Assembly (NCBI GenBank): GCA_944383925.1
Contig: CALWRM010000154.1
Span: forward strand, 1 to 38,557
Length of the DNA: 38,557 nt
Source of the DNA: an uncultured Clostridia bacterium
GTDB lineage: Bacteria; Bacillota; Clostridia; Christensenellales; UBA1750
Direction: 5' to 3'
Positions 15,837 to 23,135 of the stretch are shown here, piece by piece; positions within the stretch are counted from its first letter, which is position 1, and each line of letters begins with the position of its first letter. The position numbers and the translations under genes are program-made. Under the pieces are notes generated by a model. It was not told the origin of the DNA, searched no databases, and saw only the letters and a program-made list of their open reading frames with translations.

Positions 15837-17432
15837 GTGTTCGATCCAAGCTTTTACCCCTATGCCTCTAAGCGCAACCTGGTCTACGCCCTCAACGGCC
15901 TTTGCGCCTCCTCCCATCCCATGGCCTCCCAGGCCGGGGTGGAGATCCTGAAAAAGGGCGGCAACGCCGTGGACGCCGCCTTGGCCATGGCCGCCGCCCT
16001 GGCCGTGGTGGACCCCGCCAACAACGGCGTGGGCGGCGACTGCTTCGCCATCGTCAACCACAAGGGCCGGCTCTACGGCCTCAACTCCAGCGGCTACGCG
16101 CCGGCCCTGTTGGACGCCGAGGCCATGCGCCGGCAGGGCCATGCCAGCGTGCCGGCCAAGGGCTGGCTGCCCGTGACCGTGCCGGGCGCGCCGGCGGGCT
16201 GGGCGGCGCTCAGCCGCCGCTTCGGCGCGCTGAAGCTGCGCGAGTGTTTCGAGCCGGGCATCCGCCTGGCCGGCGGCTACGCCCTCTCCCCGGACAACGC
16301 GCCCATCCTCAACGCCATGACCCGGGCCGCCAAGGAGAGCCCCTACCCGGAGGTCAAGCCCTGGCTCGGCGAGTTCAATCCGCTGGGCAAGACCTTCCGC
16401 GCCGGCGACATTTACGACCTGCCCCAGCTGGGCCGCACCCTCGCGCGCATCGCCCAAAGCGAGGCCGAGGACTTCTACCGGGGCGAGCTGGCCGAAAGGA
16501 TGGTGGCCTACGCCAAGGAGACCGGCGGCCCGCTGCGCATGGACGATCTGGCCGAGTACAAGCCCCGCTGGGTGGAGCCCGTGCGCACCGCCTACAAGGG
16601 ATACGAGGTCTGCGAGCTGCCCCCCAACGGCCAGGGAATGACGGCGCTGCTGGCCCTGAACATCCTGGAGCAGCTGCCCGTCCGCGGCAAGGACAGCGTG
16701 GAGACCCTGCACCTGCAGATGGAGGCCATGAAGCTGGCCTTTGCCGACGCGCTGCATTACATCGCAGATCCGGCCTTCATGCCGGTGCCGCCGCAGGCCC
16801 TATTGTCCAAGGAGTACGCGGCCCAGCGGGCCAAGCTCATCGCGGAAACGGCCCAAAGCTATGCGCCGGGCGTGCCGCCCAGGGGCGACACCGTCTACTT
16901 CTGCGCAGCGGACGGAGAGGGCAATTCCATCTCCATGATCCAAAGCCTTTACCAGGGCTTCGGCTCCATGACCACCATTCCGGGCACGGGCATCTCCCTG
17001 CAAAACCGGGGCGCCTGCTTCTCCCTGGTTCCCGGCCACGCCAACGAGGCCGCGCCGCGCAAGTATCCCTATCACACCATCATCCCGGGCTTCCTCTGCA
17101 AGGACGGCAAGCCCCTGGGGCCCTTTGGCATCATGGGCGGCTACATGCAGCCCCAGGCCCACATGCAGGTGGTGATGAACCTGGCCGACTTTGGGCTCAA
17201 CCCCCAAGCCGCTCTGGACGCGCCGCGCTTCTGCTGGACCGAGGGCCTGCAATTCGACATGGAGCCCGCCTTCAACACGGAGGTGATCTCCGCCCTGCGG
17301 CGCCGGGGCCATGCCATCCGCGTGATCTCCGGCGGCCAATACGGCCGGGGCCAGATCATCTTCCACACCGCCGAGGGCACCCTTTGCGGCGCAACGGAAC
17401 CCCGCGCCGACGGCTGCGTGATCGGCTATTAG
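15837..17432 (+). CDS. ggt: Gamma-glutamyltransferase family protein, apparently cytoplasmic
   Basis: 531 aa, an Ntn-hydrolase precursor. The large-subunit part shows HPMASQAGVEILKKGGNAVDA and GVGGDCFAIV; the predicted cleavage site and nucleophile is Thr352 in PPRGDTVYFCAADGEGNSIS (family TTH-S-VVD region, here Asp-Thr-Val), and the small subunit carries MIQSLYQGFGS, GTGISLQNRGACF and GFLCKDGKPLGPFGIMGGYMQPQ (split here for length), the loop that binds the gamma-glutamyl carboxylate. There is no signal peptide, unlike classical periplasmic GGT, so it should act inside the cell on a gamma-glutamyl or amide substrate. GTG start at 15837 behind CGGAGG. It lies between the chromate-type transporter pair and FolT. 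Confidence 0.93.
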   Translation: MFDPSFYPYASKRNLVYALNGLCASSHPMASQAGVEILKKGGNAVDAALAMAAALAVVDPANNGVGGDCFAIVNHKGRLYGLNSSGYAPALLDAEAMRRQGHASVPAKGWLPVTVPGAPAGWAALSRRFGALKLRECFEPGIRLAGGYALSPDNAPILNAMTRAAKESPYPEVKPWLGEFNPLGKTFRAGDIYDLPQLGRTLARIAQSEAEDFYRGELAERMVAYAKETGGPLRMDDLAEYKPRWVEPVRTAYKGYEVCELPPNGQGMTALLALNILEQLPVRGKDSVETLHLQMEAMKLAFADALHYIADPAFMPVPPQALLSKEYAAQRAKLIAETAQSYAPGVPPRGDTVYFCAADGEGNSISMIQSLYQGFGSMTTIPGTGISLQNRGACFSLVPGHANEAAPRKYPYHTIIPGFLCKDGKPLGPFGIMGGYMQPQAHMQVVMNLADFGLNPQAALDAPRFCWTEGLQFDMEPAFNTEVISALRRRGHAIRVISGGQYGRGQIIFHTAEGTLCGATEPRADGCVIGY

Positions 17433-17454
17433 CAGCAAGGAGGATGTTCGCGCC

Positions 17455-18045
17455 ATGGAGTCCCTGAAGAACAACCGCGTCAAGCTGCTGCTGGCCTCCT
17501 ACAAGGAGCTTTCCAACGCGCGTCAGCTGTCGTTGTGCGCCATGTGCCTGGCCCTGTCGGTGGTGCTTGGCCGGCTCTCCATCTACCTGACCCCCACCAT
17601 CAAGCTTTCCGTGGCCTATCTGCCCTTTGCCCTGGCGGGGTTTTACGCCGGTCCCTTGGCCGCCCTGTTGGTGGGCGCGCTCAACGACCTGATCGGCGCC
17701 TTTCTCTTCCCCGTGGGCGCCTACTTCCCCGGCTACACCCTCACCTCCGCCCTGACGGGCCTGGTGTTCGGCCTGGGCTTTTACAAGGCGCGGCCCACCC
17801 TGCTGCGCGTGGCCGTGACGCGAGCGGTGGTGGTGCTCTTCCTGCACATGGGGCTGAACACCCTGTGGTCCTCGCTGTTTGTGGGCGATTCCTTCTGGGT
17901 GCTCCTGCCCGGGCGGGCGCTGAAGTCCCTCATCCAGTACCCCGTGGACGTTCTGCTGCTCTATCTGCTGCTCAAGCTGGTGCCCCGCATCCGCCTGGGC
18001 CGCGGCGGAGCGGCTCGACCGCCAATAGATCCCACAAAACGATAA
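17455..18045 (+). CDS. folT: ECF transporter S-component, folate family
   Basis: 196 aa, six predicted membrane helices. The FolT-type substrate-binding subunit captures folate and docks on a shared energising module (EcfA/A'/T, not in this window). Evidence: LCAMCLALSVVLGRLSIYL, then LPFALAGFYAGPLAALLVGA and LNDLIGAFLFPVGAYFPGYT, and LTSALTGLVFGLGFY, which match the folate S-component family closely. The C-terminus is basic and Pro-rich. Ribosome site AAGGAGG; 22 bases after ggt and 22 bases before the VOC gene, so co-transcribed. A riboswitch is not visible. Confidence 0.9.
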   Translation: MESLKNNRVKLLLASYKELSNARQLSLCAMCLALSVVLGRLSIYLTPTIKLSVAYLPFALAGFYAGPLAALLVGALNDLIGAFLFPVGAYFPGYTLTSALTGLVFGLGFYKARPTLLRVAVTRAVVVLFLHMGLNTLWSSLFVGDSFWVLLPGRALKSLIQYPVDVLLLYLLLKLVPRIRLGRGGAARPPIDPTKR

Positions 18046-18067
18046 AACGATAAGGAGGCTGTTTCAC

Positions 18068-18433
18068 ATGATCAAAGGCATCGAGCATACCGGTATCGCC
18101 GCCAAGGACACCCACGCCTTGGCCGCCTGGTACATCCGCATGTTTGACGCAAAAACCCTGCTCAAGACCGACTCGGGCAACTACTTCCTGGGCTTTGCCG
18201 ACGGCTCCATGATCGAAATCTACGCCGCCAACGCCTTTGACACCCCCAAGGGCAACCTGCACCAGGGCATGCGTCACCTCTGCTTTAGCGTGGTGGACTT
18301 CAAGGCCGAGCGCGACCGCTTCCTGGCCGAAGGCGTGGAGGCCTTCATCAGCAACGACAACGCCTTCTTCTTCTACGATCCGGAAGGCAACGTGCTGCAC
18401 TTTGTGGAAAGGCCCAAGCCTCTGGGCGCCTAA
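18068..18433 (+). CDS. VOC family (glyoxalase/dioxygenase fold) protein
   Basis: 121 aa, one vicinal-oxygen-chelate unit with the two beta-alpha-beta-beta-beta modules. His7 (GIEHTGI), Glu50 (SMIEIY), His70 (GMRHLCFSV) and the C-terminal FFYDPEGNVLHFVERP are at the usual positions of the metal ligands and the domain end. Such single-domain proteins include glyoxalase I and many metal-dependent isomerases or lyases; the substrate is unknown. The ribosome site AAGGAGG precedes the ATG. It is likely the fifth or sixth gene of the operon that begins with the chromate-type transporters. Confidence 0.88.
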   Translation: MIKGIEHTGIAAKDTHALAAWYIRMFDAKTLLKTDSGNYFLGFADGSMIEIYAANAFDTPKGNLHQGMRHLCFSVVDFKAERDRFLAEGVEAFISNDNAFFFYDPEGNVLHFVERPKPLGA

Positions 18434-18537
18434 GGGGCCGTCTTCCGGCGCAGGACCGGGCAAGGGCCCGGCCTGCGCTCCATTCTTTGTCTGCCGCGCG
18501 CAAGAAACGTCGAATCGAATAGAAGGTATGTTGGAAC

Positions 18538-19452
18538 ATGGGGGACGTGCTGCTCAAGGCCTTTGGCTTTGTCTTCATCATCATCGCCGGTATCGTGTTC
18601 CGGCGCATCGGCCTTTTCCATAAGGACGACGACCGCATCCTCAGCAAGATCGTGCTCAACTTCACCCTGCCCTGCTCGGTGATCAACGCCTTTTCCGGCT
18701 TTGAGATGGAACTTAGCCTGCTGGGCGTGGTGGCCCTTGGCATCCTCACCAACCTGGCCCTTTCCTTCTTCGGCAAGACCATGGCCGGCAAGGATCGGAA
18801 AAAGCAGGCCTTTAACTACATCAACTACTCGGGCTTTAACATCGGCTGTTTCACCATGCCCTTTGTGCAGAGCTTTCTTGGCTCCTTCGGCGTGGCCGTC
18901 ACCTGTCTGTTCGACACCGGCAACGCCATCATGTGCACCGGCGCCACCTACGCCATCGCCTCCGGCCTGGTGGGCGGCGAAAGGCAGAGCCTGAAGGGCT
19001 TCCTGAAGAAGGCCTTCTCCTCCGCCCCCTTCGTCTCCTATTTGGTGATGCTGGTGCTGAGCCTCTTCCACTTCCGCTTCCCGGATCCCGTCTACCAGGT
19101 GACCTCCGCCGTGGCCCAGGCCAACGCCTTTTTGTGCATGTTCATGATCGGCCTGATGTTCGAGGTGCACCTGAGCCGCAGCCAGGTGTTGGCCGTGGTC
19201 AAAACCCTTTCGCTGCGCCTGCTCCTCTGCTGCGCCATGGCCCTGGCCATCTACTTCCTGCTGCCCTTCGAGGCGGCGGTCAAGCAGGTGCTGGTGCTGG
19301 TCTGCTTCTCGCCCGTGTCCGCCATGGGCCCGGTCTTCACCGACCGCCTGCACCTGGACAAGGGCCTGGCCGGCGTTATCAACTCCATCTCCATCCCCAT
19401 CTCCGTGCTGATCCTCACCGGCATCCTCCTCCTCTGGCCGCCCGTAGCCTAG
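18538..19452 (+). CDS. AEC family transporter (auxin efflux carrier/malonate permease type)
   Basis: 304 aa with about ten hydrophobic helices in two repeats of five, the AEC layout. Family features: N-terminal segment FGFVFIIIAGIVFRRIGLF, NFTLPCSVINAF in helix 2, NYINYSGFNIGCFTMPFVQS and, near the end, FSPVSAMGPVFTDRL and the small-residue helix NSISIPISVLILTGILL. Members export or import organic acids or related solutes; the substrate cannot be predicted. The start ATG at 18538 has GAAGGT upstream. It lies 104 bases after the VOC gene and is followed by a strong two-way terminator. Confidence 0.9.
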   Translation: MGDVLLKAFGFVFIIIAGIVFRRIGLFHKDDDRILSKIVLNFTLPCSVINAFSGFEMELSLLGVVALGILTNLALSFFGKTMAGKDRKKQAFNYINYSGFNIGCFTMPFVQSFLGSFGVAVTCLFDTGNAIMCTGATYAIASGLVGGERQSLKGFLKKAFSSAPFVSYLVMLVLSLFHFRFPDPVYQVTSAVAQANAFLCMFMIGLMFEVHLSRSQVLAVVKTLSLRLLLCCAMALAIYFLLPFEAAVKQVLVLVCFSPVSAMGPVFTDRLHLDKGLAGVINSISIPISVLILTGILLLWPPVA

Positions 19453-19469
19453 AGGCGCGAACCGAAAGG

Positions 19470-19514
19470 AAAGGGGCCGGACAGCTTCCAAGTTAGAAGC
19501 TGTCCGGCCCCTTT
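19470..19514. terminator. Bidirectional terminator between AEC and MGMT genes
   Basis: A perfect 19-bp stem (19470-19488 with 19496-19514) and a 7-base loop. Each strand ends in CCCCTTT followed by a T/C-rich stretch. The convergent genes on both sides share it. Confidence 0.92.
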
Positions 19515-19547
19515 CGCTTTCCTTTGCGCTGGCTGGGCGCGGGCGGC

Positions 19548-20021
19548 CTATTTCCAGCCGATGCCTTCCAGGGTCAGGAGGCGGCGCTTGGCGTCCAGGC
19601 CGAGGCGGAAGCCGCCGAGGGCGCCCTCGCGGCCGAGCACCCGGTGGCAGGGCAGGAGGATCGGGAAGGGGTTCTTGCCAACGGCCCCGCCGACGGCCCG
19701 CGCCGCGCCGGGCTTGCCCAGGCGCTGGGCGATGGCCTGGTAGCTGGTGGCGCCGCCATATGGCAGGGTGGCCAGGATCCGCCACACCCGCTGCTGAAAC
19801 TCGGTGCCCGTAAGGCGCAGGGGCAGGTCGAAGCGCCTGCGCCGGCCCTCGAAGTACTCGGCCAGCTCCAGGGCCGCGGTCCGGGTTAGGGCGCTCTCCT
19901 CGCCGCACGGGGCGCCGCCCGCGGGCAGCAGGAACACGCCCCGCAGGGCCTGGCGGTCCGCCTGGATGCAAAGGGGGCCGATGGGGCTTTGCAGCACGGA
20001 TTCAAAGCGTTCCGGATTCAT
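19548..20021 (-). CDS. ogt: Methylated-DNA--[protein]-cysteine S-methyltransferase
   Basis: 157 aa. The suicide repair enzyme moves O6-alkyl groups from guanine to its own Cys. The active site reads NPFPILLPCHRVLG (family IPCHRV), preceded by the DNA-binding helix-turn-helix segment YGGATSYQAIAQRLGKPGAARAVG with its Arg finger; the tail GALGGFRLGLDAKRRLLTLE closes the fold. The start at 20021 is set by homology (MNPERFESVLQSPIGPL) and by GGAGG upstream; an open frame continues upstream into the neighbouring gene without similarity. It begins 8 bases after the stop of the Nif3-like gene and is probably translated from the same mRNA. Confidence 0.95.
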   Translation of the reverse strand: MNPERFESVLQSPIGPLCIQADRQALRGVFLLPAGGAPCGEESALTRTAALELAEYFEGRRRRFDLPLRLTGTEFQQRVWRILATLPYGGATSYQAIAQRLGKPGAARAVGGAVGKNPFPILLPCHRVLGREGALGGFRLGLDAKRRLLTLEGIGWK

Positions 20022-20029
20022 CTTCGCGT

Positions 20030-20818
20030 TCAGGCCTCCGGATAGGCGTAGACCTCGCCGCAATCGAAGTAGCGGGTTTCCAGCGCGGGGTCCAGGCCCT
20101 GCAGGATGGCGCAGAGCAGCTCCATGCCGTCCCGCTCGCTGCCCGCGTGGCCCAGGGCCAGCACGGCCTTGTTCATCCCGAGCAGGGACGCGTCCCGCGC
20201 GTACTCGCACACGCGCCATTCGCTCACCTCGCCCGCCAGCAGGGCGTCCACGTCCGGCCGCATCAGGGCGGACAGCTGCCACTTCTCGCCAGGGGAGCCG
20301 ATCATGGGCGACAGGCTGCGCAGGGGCGCGTCCAGGCTGCCGGCCACGCGCACGTGGGCGATGCCCAGCTTGCGCTGGATGTCCGCGGCCATCTGCCTGG
20401 CGGTCATGGGGGTTTTGAGCACGGCGGGCTGGTCAAAGCTGCTCCAGCTGATCTCCCAGCCCAGCTTCTTGAACAGGCCGTCCACGATCACGTCGGGCTT
20501 CTTGCAATGGGCGTGGTCGTGGTAGCGGTAGACGGTCATGCCGCTGCTTTCCAGTAGGGCCTTCTTGGCGCCGATCACCGGATCGTCCTGCAGGCCGGTC
20601 ACGTCGTCCCGATGCTCGTAGAAGGTGGGTTCGTGGGTGATGATGAGGTCCGCGCCCCAGGCGGCCGCCTGGCGGATCACCTGGGCGGTGGCGATGAAGC
20701 AGGTGGCCACCTTGCGGACCTCCTTGTCCGGGCTGCCCGCCTTTAGGGTGTCCACGGTGTCCGGCACGCGCTGTTCCGACAGGGAAAACAGGGCTTCCAT
20801 CAATGCTTGCGCCTTCAT
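20030..20818 (-). CDS. Nif3-like dinuclear metal center hexameric protein
   Basis: 262 aa, the short form without the PII-like insertion. Family elements: a first metal-binding region LIITHEPTFYEHRDD (usually HHP; here His-Glu-Pro), SSGMTVYRYHDHAH, and the C-terminal LALGHAGSERDGMELL, where His and Glu match the GHxxxE-type metal ligands. Members form toroidal hexamers with two metal ions; a role in nucleotide or cofactor hydrolysis (GTP cyclohydrolase-like) has been proposed but is unproven. ATG at 20818 behind AGGAGGAG. The start overlaps the stop of the GNAT gene by 4 bases (ATGA), so translation is coupled. Confidence 0.88.
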   Translation of the reverse strand: MKAQALMEALFSLSEQRVPDTVDTLKAGSPDKEVRKVATCFIATAQVIRQAAAWGADLIITHEPTFYEHRDDVTGLQDDPVIGAKKALLESSGMTVYRYHDHAHCKKPDVIVDGLFKKLGWEISWSSFDQPAVLKTPMTARQMAADIQRKLGIAHVRVAGSLDAPLRSLSPMIGSPGEKWQLSALMRPDVDALLAGEVSEWRVCEYARDASLLGMNKAVLALGHAGSERDGMELLCAILQGLDPALETRYFDCGEVYAYPEA

Positions 20819-21357
20819 GCTTCTTGCTCCTCCTTATATGCTCTTGGCCGGGCCAGAGGGCCGGCCGGTTGGTTCAGCGTCAGGGCAAAGTACTTCACGC
20901 TGTGCCAAGCGCCGTGCTTAAAGCCCACGTCCGGCAGCTCGGCCTCCAGGGCAAAGCCCTCCGCCAGGTGAAAGCGCTCCGATATGGGGTTGGGACAGCC
21001 CAACACCGCATAGGCCTTGGCAAAGCCCATGCGCCCAAGGGCCGGCAACAGCCGTCCGTACAGGGCATGGCCCACGCCGCCCTGGCGATGCCTGCAATCC
21101 ACGTACACGCTGGTCTCGCAGCTCCAGTCAAAGGCGGCCCGCTCGTGAAAGCGGTGGGCATAGGCATAGCCCAGGACGCGCCCCTCCTCCTCGAAAACAA
21201 AATAGGGAAAAAACGCCAGGGTCTGCGCGATGCGCTGGGCAAAGACGCCCGCATTCGGCGCCTCCGTCTCAAAGGTAAAGCAGGTATACTCCACATAGGG
21301 CCGGTAGATTTCCGCCAGTTGCGGCGCGTCCATGGGCGTGGCCAAGCGCACAGGCAT
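20815..21357 (-). CDS. GNAT family N-acetyltransferase (phosphinothricin acetyltransferase-like)
   Basis: 180 aa. The PAT-like layout is clear: VRLATPMDAPQLAEIYRPYV and TCFTFETEAP at the N-terminus, YFVFEEEGRVLGYAYAHRF for strands 3-4, and motif A VYVDCRHRQGGVGHALYGRL (acetyl-CoA pyrophosphate loop Q/RxxGxG). The residues after it (AVLGCPNPISERFHLAEGF) fit motif B. Characterised relatives acetylate phosphinothricin, methionine sulfone or similar amines; the substrate here is unknown. GAAGGGAG precedes the ATG. It is the first gene of the three-gene minus-strand operon with nif3-like and ogt. Confidence 0.9.
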   Translation of the reverse strand: MPVRLATPMDAPQLAEIYRPYVEYTCFTFETEAPNAGVFAQRIAQTLAFFPYFVFEEEGRVLGYAYAHRFHERAAFDWSCETSVYVDCRHRQGGVGHALYGRLLPALGRMGFAKAYAVLGCPNPISERFHLAEGFALEAELPDVGFKHGAWHSVKYFALTLNQPAGPLARPRAYKEEQEA

Positions 21358-21441
21358 ATGGCTTCAACTCCCTTCATAAACTAAAGCGCCAAAGGAAAGA
21401 CTAAGCCCCATCAGCAAAGGATGGGAGGTCAGCAAATTCAC

Positions 21442-21663
21442 ATGGCGAAGAAACATCCAAAGGAACGGGCGCAACGCTCGGACCAGGGCCTGGTCCGGGA
21501 ACCCCTGGGGTTGGAGCGAAGCGTGCACTACGCGGGCGTCCCCCAATATCTCACCTACGCGGCCACGGAAAGCCTGCGCCAGGAGCCGGAAAGCGGCGTT
21601 CCCCTGCCCTCGAGGCGAAACATCCAGGAGGCGAAGGACTGGGTGGACCACAACGAAAAATAA
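21442..21663 (+). CDS. Small protein resembling clostridial DUF3787-type spore-surface proteins
   Basis: 73 aa. The N-terminus is basic and hydrophilic (MAKKHPKERAQRSDQG) and the C-terminus reads SGVPLPSRRNIQEAKDWVDHNEK when joined across SGVPLPSRRN and IQEAKDWVDHNEK, close to what I recall of the CDIF630_02480/DUF3787 family, whose members end in VPIPs...AKxWVDEN. I chose the ATG at 21442 because GGGAGG is 12 bases upstream; the ATG at 21421 overlaps its own ribosome site. There is no signal or membrane segment. It stands alone, divergent from the GNAT operon. A spore or late-sporulation role is inference. Confidence 0.6.
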   Translation: MAKKHPKERAQRSDQGLVREPLGLERSVHYAGVPQYLTYAATESLRQEPESGVPLPSRRNIQEAKDWVDHNEK

Positions 21664-21770
21664 CCCGCCTTTTTATTGTAAACAGCCGCAAATGGCTTTG
21701 TCAAGAAGCGCCGCCCCGCCGCCCTTGGCCGGCAAGGGCCTGGGCTTTCGCTTTTTCTTCCATCGCCTCA

Positions 21771-21800
21771 TTGACAAAGGCGCTGCGGCAACAGTATAAT
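21771..21800 (+). promoter_or_regulatory. Consensus sigma-A promoter of the dap operon
   Basis: TTGACA, an 18-bp spacer and TATAAT, both exact consensus. Transcription should start about 7 bases later, directly before the riboswitch. Confidence 0.92.
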
Positions 21801-21807
21801 CAAGATA

Positions 21808-22023
21808 CCTTAACAGAGGTCGCGGGCACTGCGGTACCCCCAATGACGGAAAACAAAGCCCTTGTTTGGCTCGTTTTACCATTGGCGGGAAAGGGCTTGC
21901 CCGCCGAAGGCGTGGAGCAGGGGGTCTTGTGGCCTTCCCCCGCCTGGGCGTACGGCACAGGGCCGTGCGACTGTCGCCCGTTGCCGGTTGGTTTGAGGCA
22001 GGCGGGCGGAGCGCTGGATAAGG
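21808..22023 (+). promoter_or_regulatory. Lysine riboswitch (L box) upstream of dapA
   Basis: The closing stem P1 is CCTTA-A-CAG (21808-21816) with CTG-GA-TAAGG (22014-22023). Directly inside follows AGAGGTCGCG, close to the L-box AGAGGUGCG element. The conserved CGCCGAAG lies at 21902-21909 and an ACTGTC element at 21970-21975, followed by a GGAG element before the 3' P1 arm, in the order seen in known lysine riboswitches. Length (216 nt) and position between a consensus promoter and dapA fit. The downstream terminator at 22116 implies control by transcription termination when lysine is bound. A covariance search was not possible. Confidence 0.75.
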
Positions 22024-22071
22024 CAAACGGTAGAAAAGGCTCGGCGCGGCAGACCTGCAACGGCCGCCCGC

Positions 22072-22093
22072 CGCCGTCCGCCTGCGGACGGCG
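22072..22093 (+). promoter_or_regulatory. Hairpin in the riboswitch expression platform
   Basis: CGCCGTCCGC and GCGGACGGCG form a 10-bp inverted repeat between the aptamer and the terminator. It may be part of the antiterminator or only a stable spacer hairpin. No T-run follows. Confidence 0.5.
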
Positions 22094-22115
22094 ACCCCTT
22101 CCCCCGTCTTGCTGG

Positions 22116-22148
22116 GCGCTCACCTTCTGCAAGGGAGCGCTTTTACTT
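22116..22148 (+). terminator. Riboswitch-controlled intrinsic terminator
   Basis: GCGCTC-A-CCTT and AAGGGAGCGC form ten pairs with one bulged A and a CTGC loop, then TTTTACTTT. It lies 43 bases before the dapA start and is the probable output switch of the lysine riboswitch. Confidence 0.82.
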
Positions 22149-22190
22149 TGGGCTCATATTCCATGGCCCGGCCTTTAAGGAGGATGCGAA

Positions 22191-23084
22191 ATGCGGCAAA
22201 AAACCCTTGTTTTCCAGGGCTGCGGCACAGCCATGATCACGCCCTTCACCTGGGACGGCGGCCTGAACCTAAAGACCTTCGACCAGCTGATCGACTTTCA
22301 GCTTGAAAACGGCACCGACGCCCTCATCGTTTGCGGCACCACCGGCGAGCCCTCCACCATGGACATCAGCGAGGAGGCCGTGCTCATCTCCCATGCGGTG
22401 GAGCGGGTGGCCGGCCGCAAGCCCGTCGTGGCCGGCGCCGGCAGCAACGACACCAGCTTTGCCATCCGCTCTGCCAAGCAGGCCAAGTCCCTCGGCGCGG
22501 ACGCGCTGCTGCTGGTGACCCCCTACTACAACAAGACCTCCCAGGAGGGCCTGGTCCGCCACTTCAACGCCATCGCCGACGCCACGGACCTGCCCATCAT
22601 CCTGTACAACGTCCCCTCCCGCACGGGCGTCAACCTGCTTCCCCAGACGGTGCGGCGGCTTGCCGAGCACGAGAACATCGTGGGCGTGAAGGAGGCCTCC
22701 GGCGACATCGCCCAGGTGGCCAAGATCGCCGCCCTTTGCCCGGAACTTGCCATCTACTCCGGCAACGACGACTATGTGGTGCCCGTGCTGTCCCTGGGCG
22801 GCAAGGGGGTCATCTCCGTGGTGTCCAACCTGCTGCCCGCCCTGATGCACCAGATGGCCATGGACTACCTGCAGGGCCGCTGCCGGGAATCCCTGGAGGC
22901 CCAGCTGCGCATTTTGCCGCTGGTCTCGGCCCTGTTCAGCGAGGTCAACCCCATTCCCGTCAAGACCGCGCTGGGGGACATGGGCTATGATTGCGGGCCC
23001 CTGCGCCTGCCCCTGATCGAGATGCAGCCCAACACCCATGCCGAGCTGCTGCGCCAGCTCCGGGCCTTCGGCCTGGTGGAATAG
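22191..23084 (+). CDS. dapA: 4-hydroxy-tetrahydrodipicolinate synthase
   Basis: 297 aa, TIM-barrel aldolase of the lysine/diaminopimelate pathway: condenses pyruvate with aspartate semialdehyde. Visible: GCGTAMITPFTWDGG near the start, LIVCGTTGEPSTMD (family GTTGExxTL; the Thr pair binds the pyruvate carboxylate), VTPYYNKTSQEGL with the catalytic Tyr, YNVPSRTGVNL, and the Schiff-base lysine at residue 167 in IVGVKEASGD. Length is normal. Start ATG at 22191 behind AAGGAGG. It is the first gene of a lysine-riboswitch operon with dapB (51 bases downstream) and an MFS gene. Confidence 0.97.
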   Translation: MRQKTLVFQGCGTAMITPFTWDGGLNLKTFDQLIDFQLENGTDALIVCGTTGEPSTMDISEEAVLISHAVERVAGRKPVVAGAGSNDTSFAIRSAKQAKSLGADALLLVTPYYNKTSQEGLVRHFNAIADATDLPIILYNVPSRTGVNLLPQTVRRLAEHENIVGVKEASGDIAQVAKIAALCPELAIYSGNDDYVVPVLSLGGKGVISVVSNLLPALMHQMAMDYLQGRCRESLEAQLRILPLVSALFSEVNPIPVKTALGDMGYDCGPLRLPLIEMQPNTHAELLRQLRAFGLVE

Positions 23085-23135
23085 CCGGCCAGCCGCCCGC
23101 GCAAAGGAACCCATAGAAGTGAGGATGTGACCGAC

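Noticed and set aside
21664-21770. Terminator for the small spore-like gene
   Set aside because: The inverted repeat GCCCTTG/CAAGGGC near 21720-21738 is followed by a T-run only after more than ten bases, so I could not support it as a terminator.
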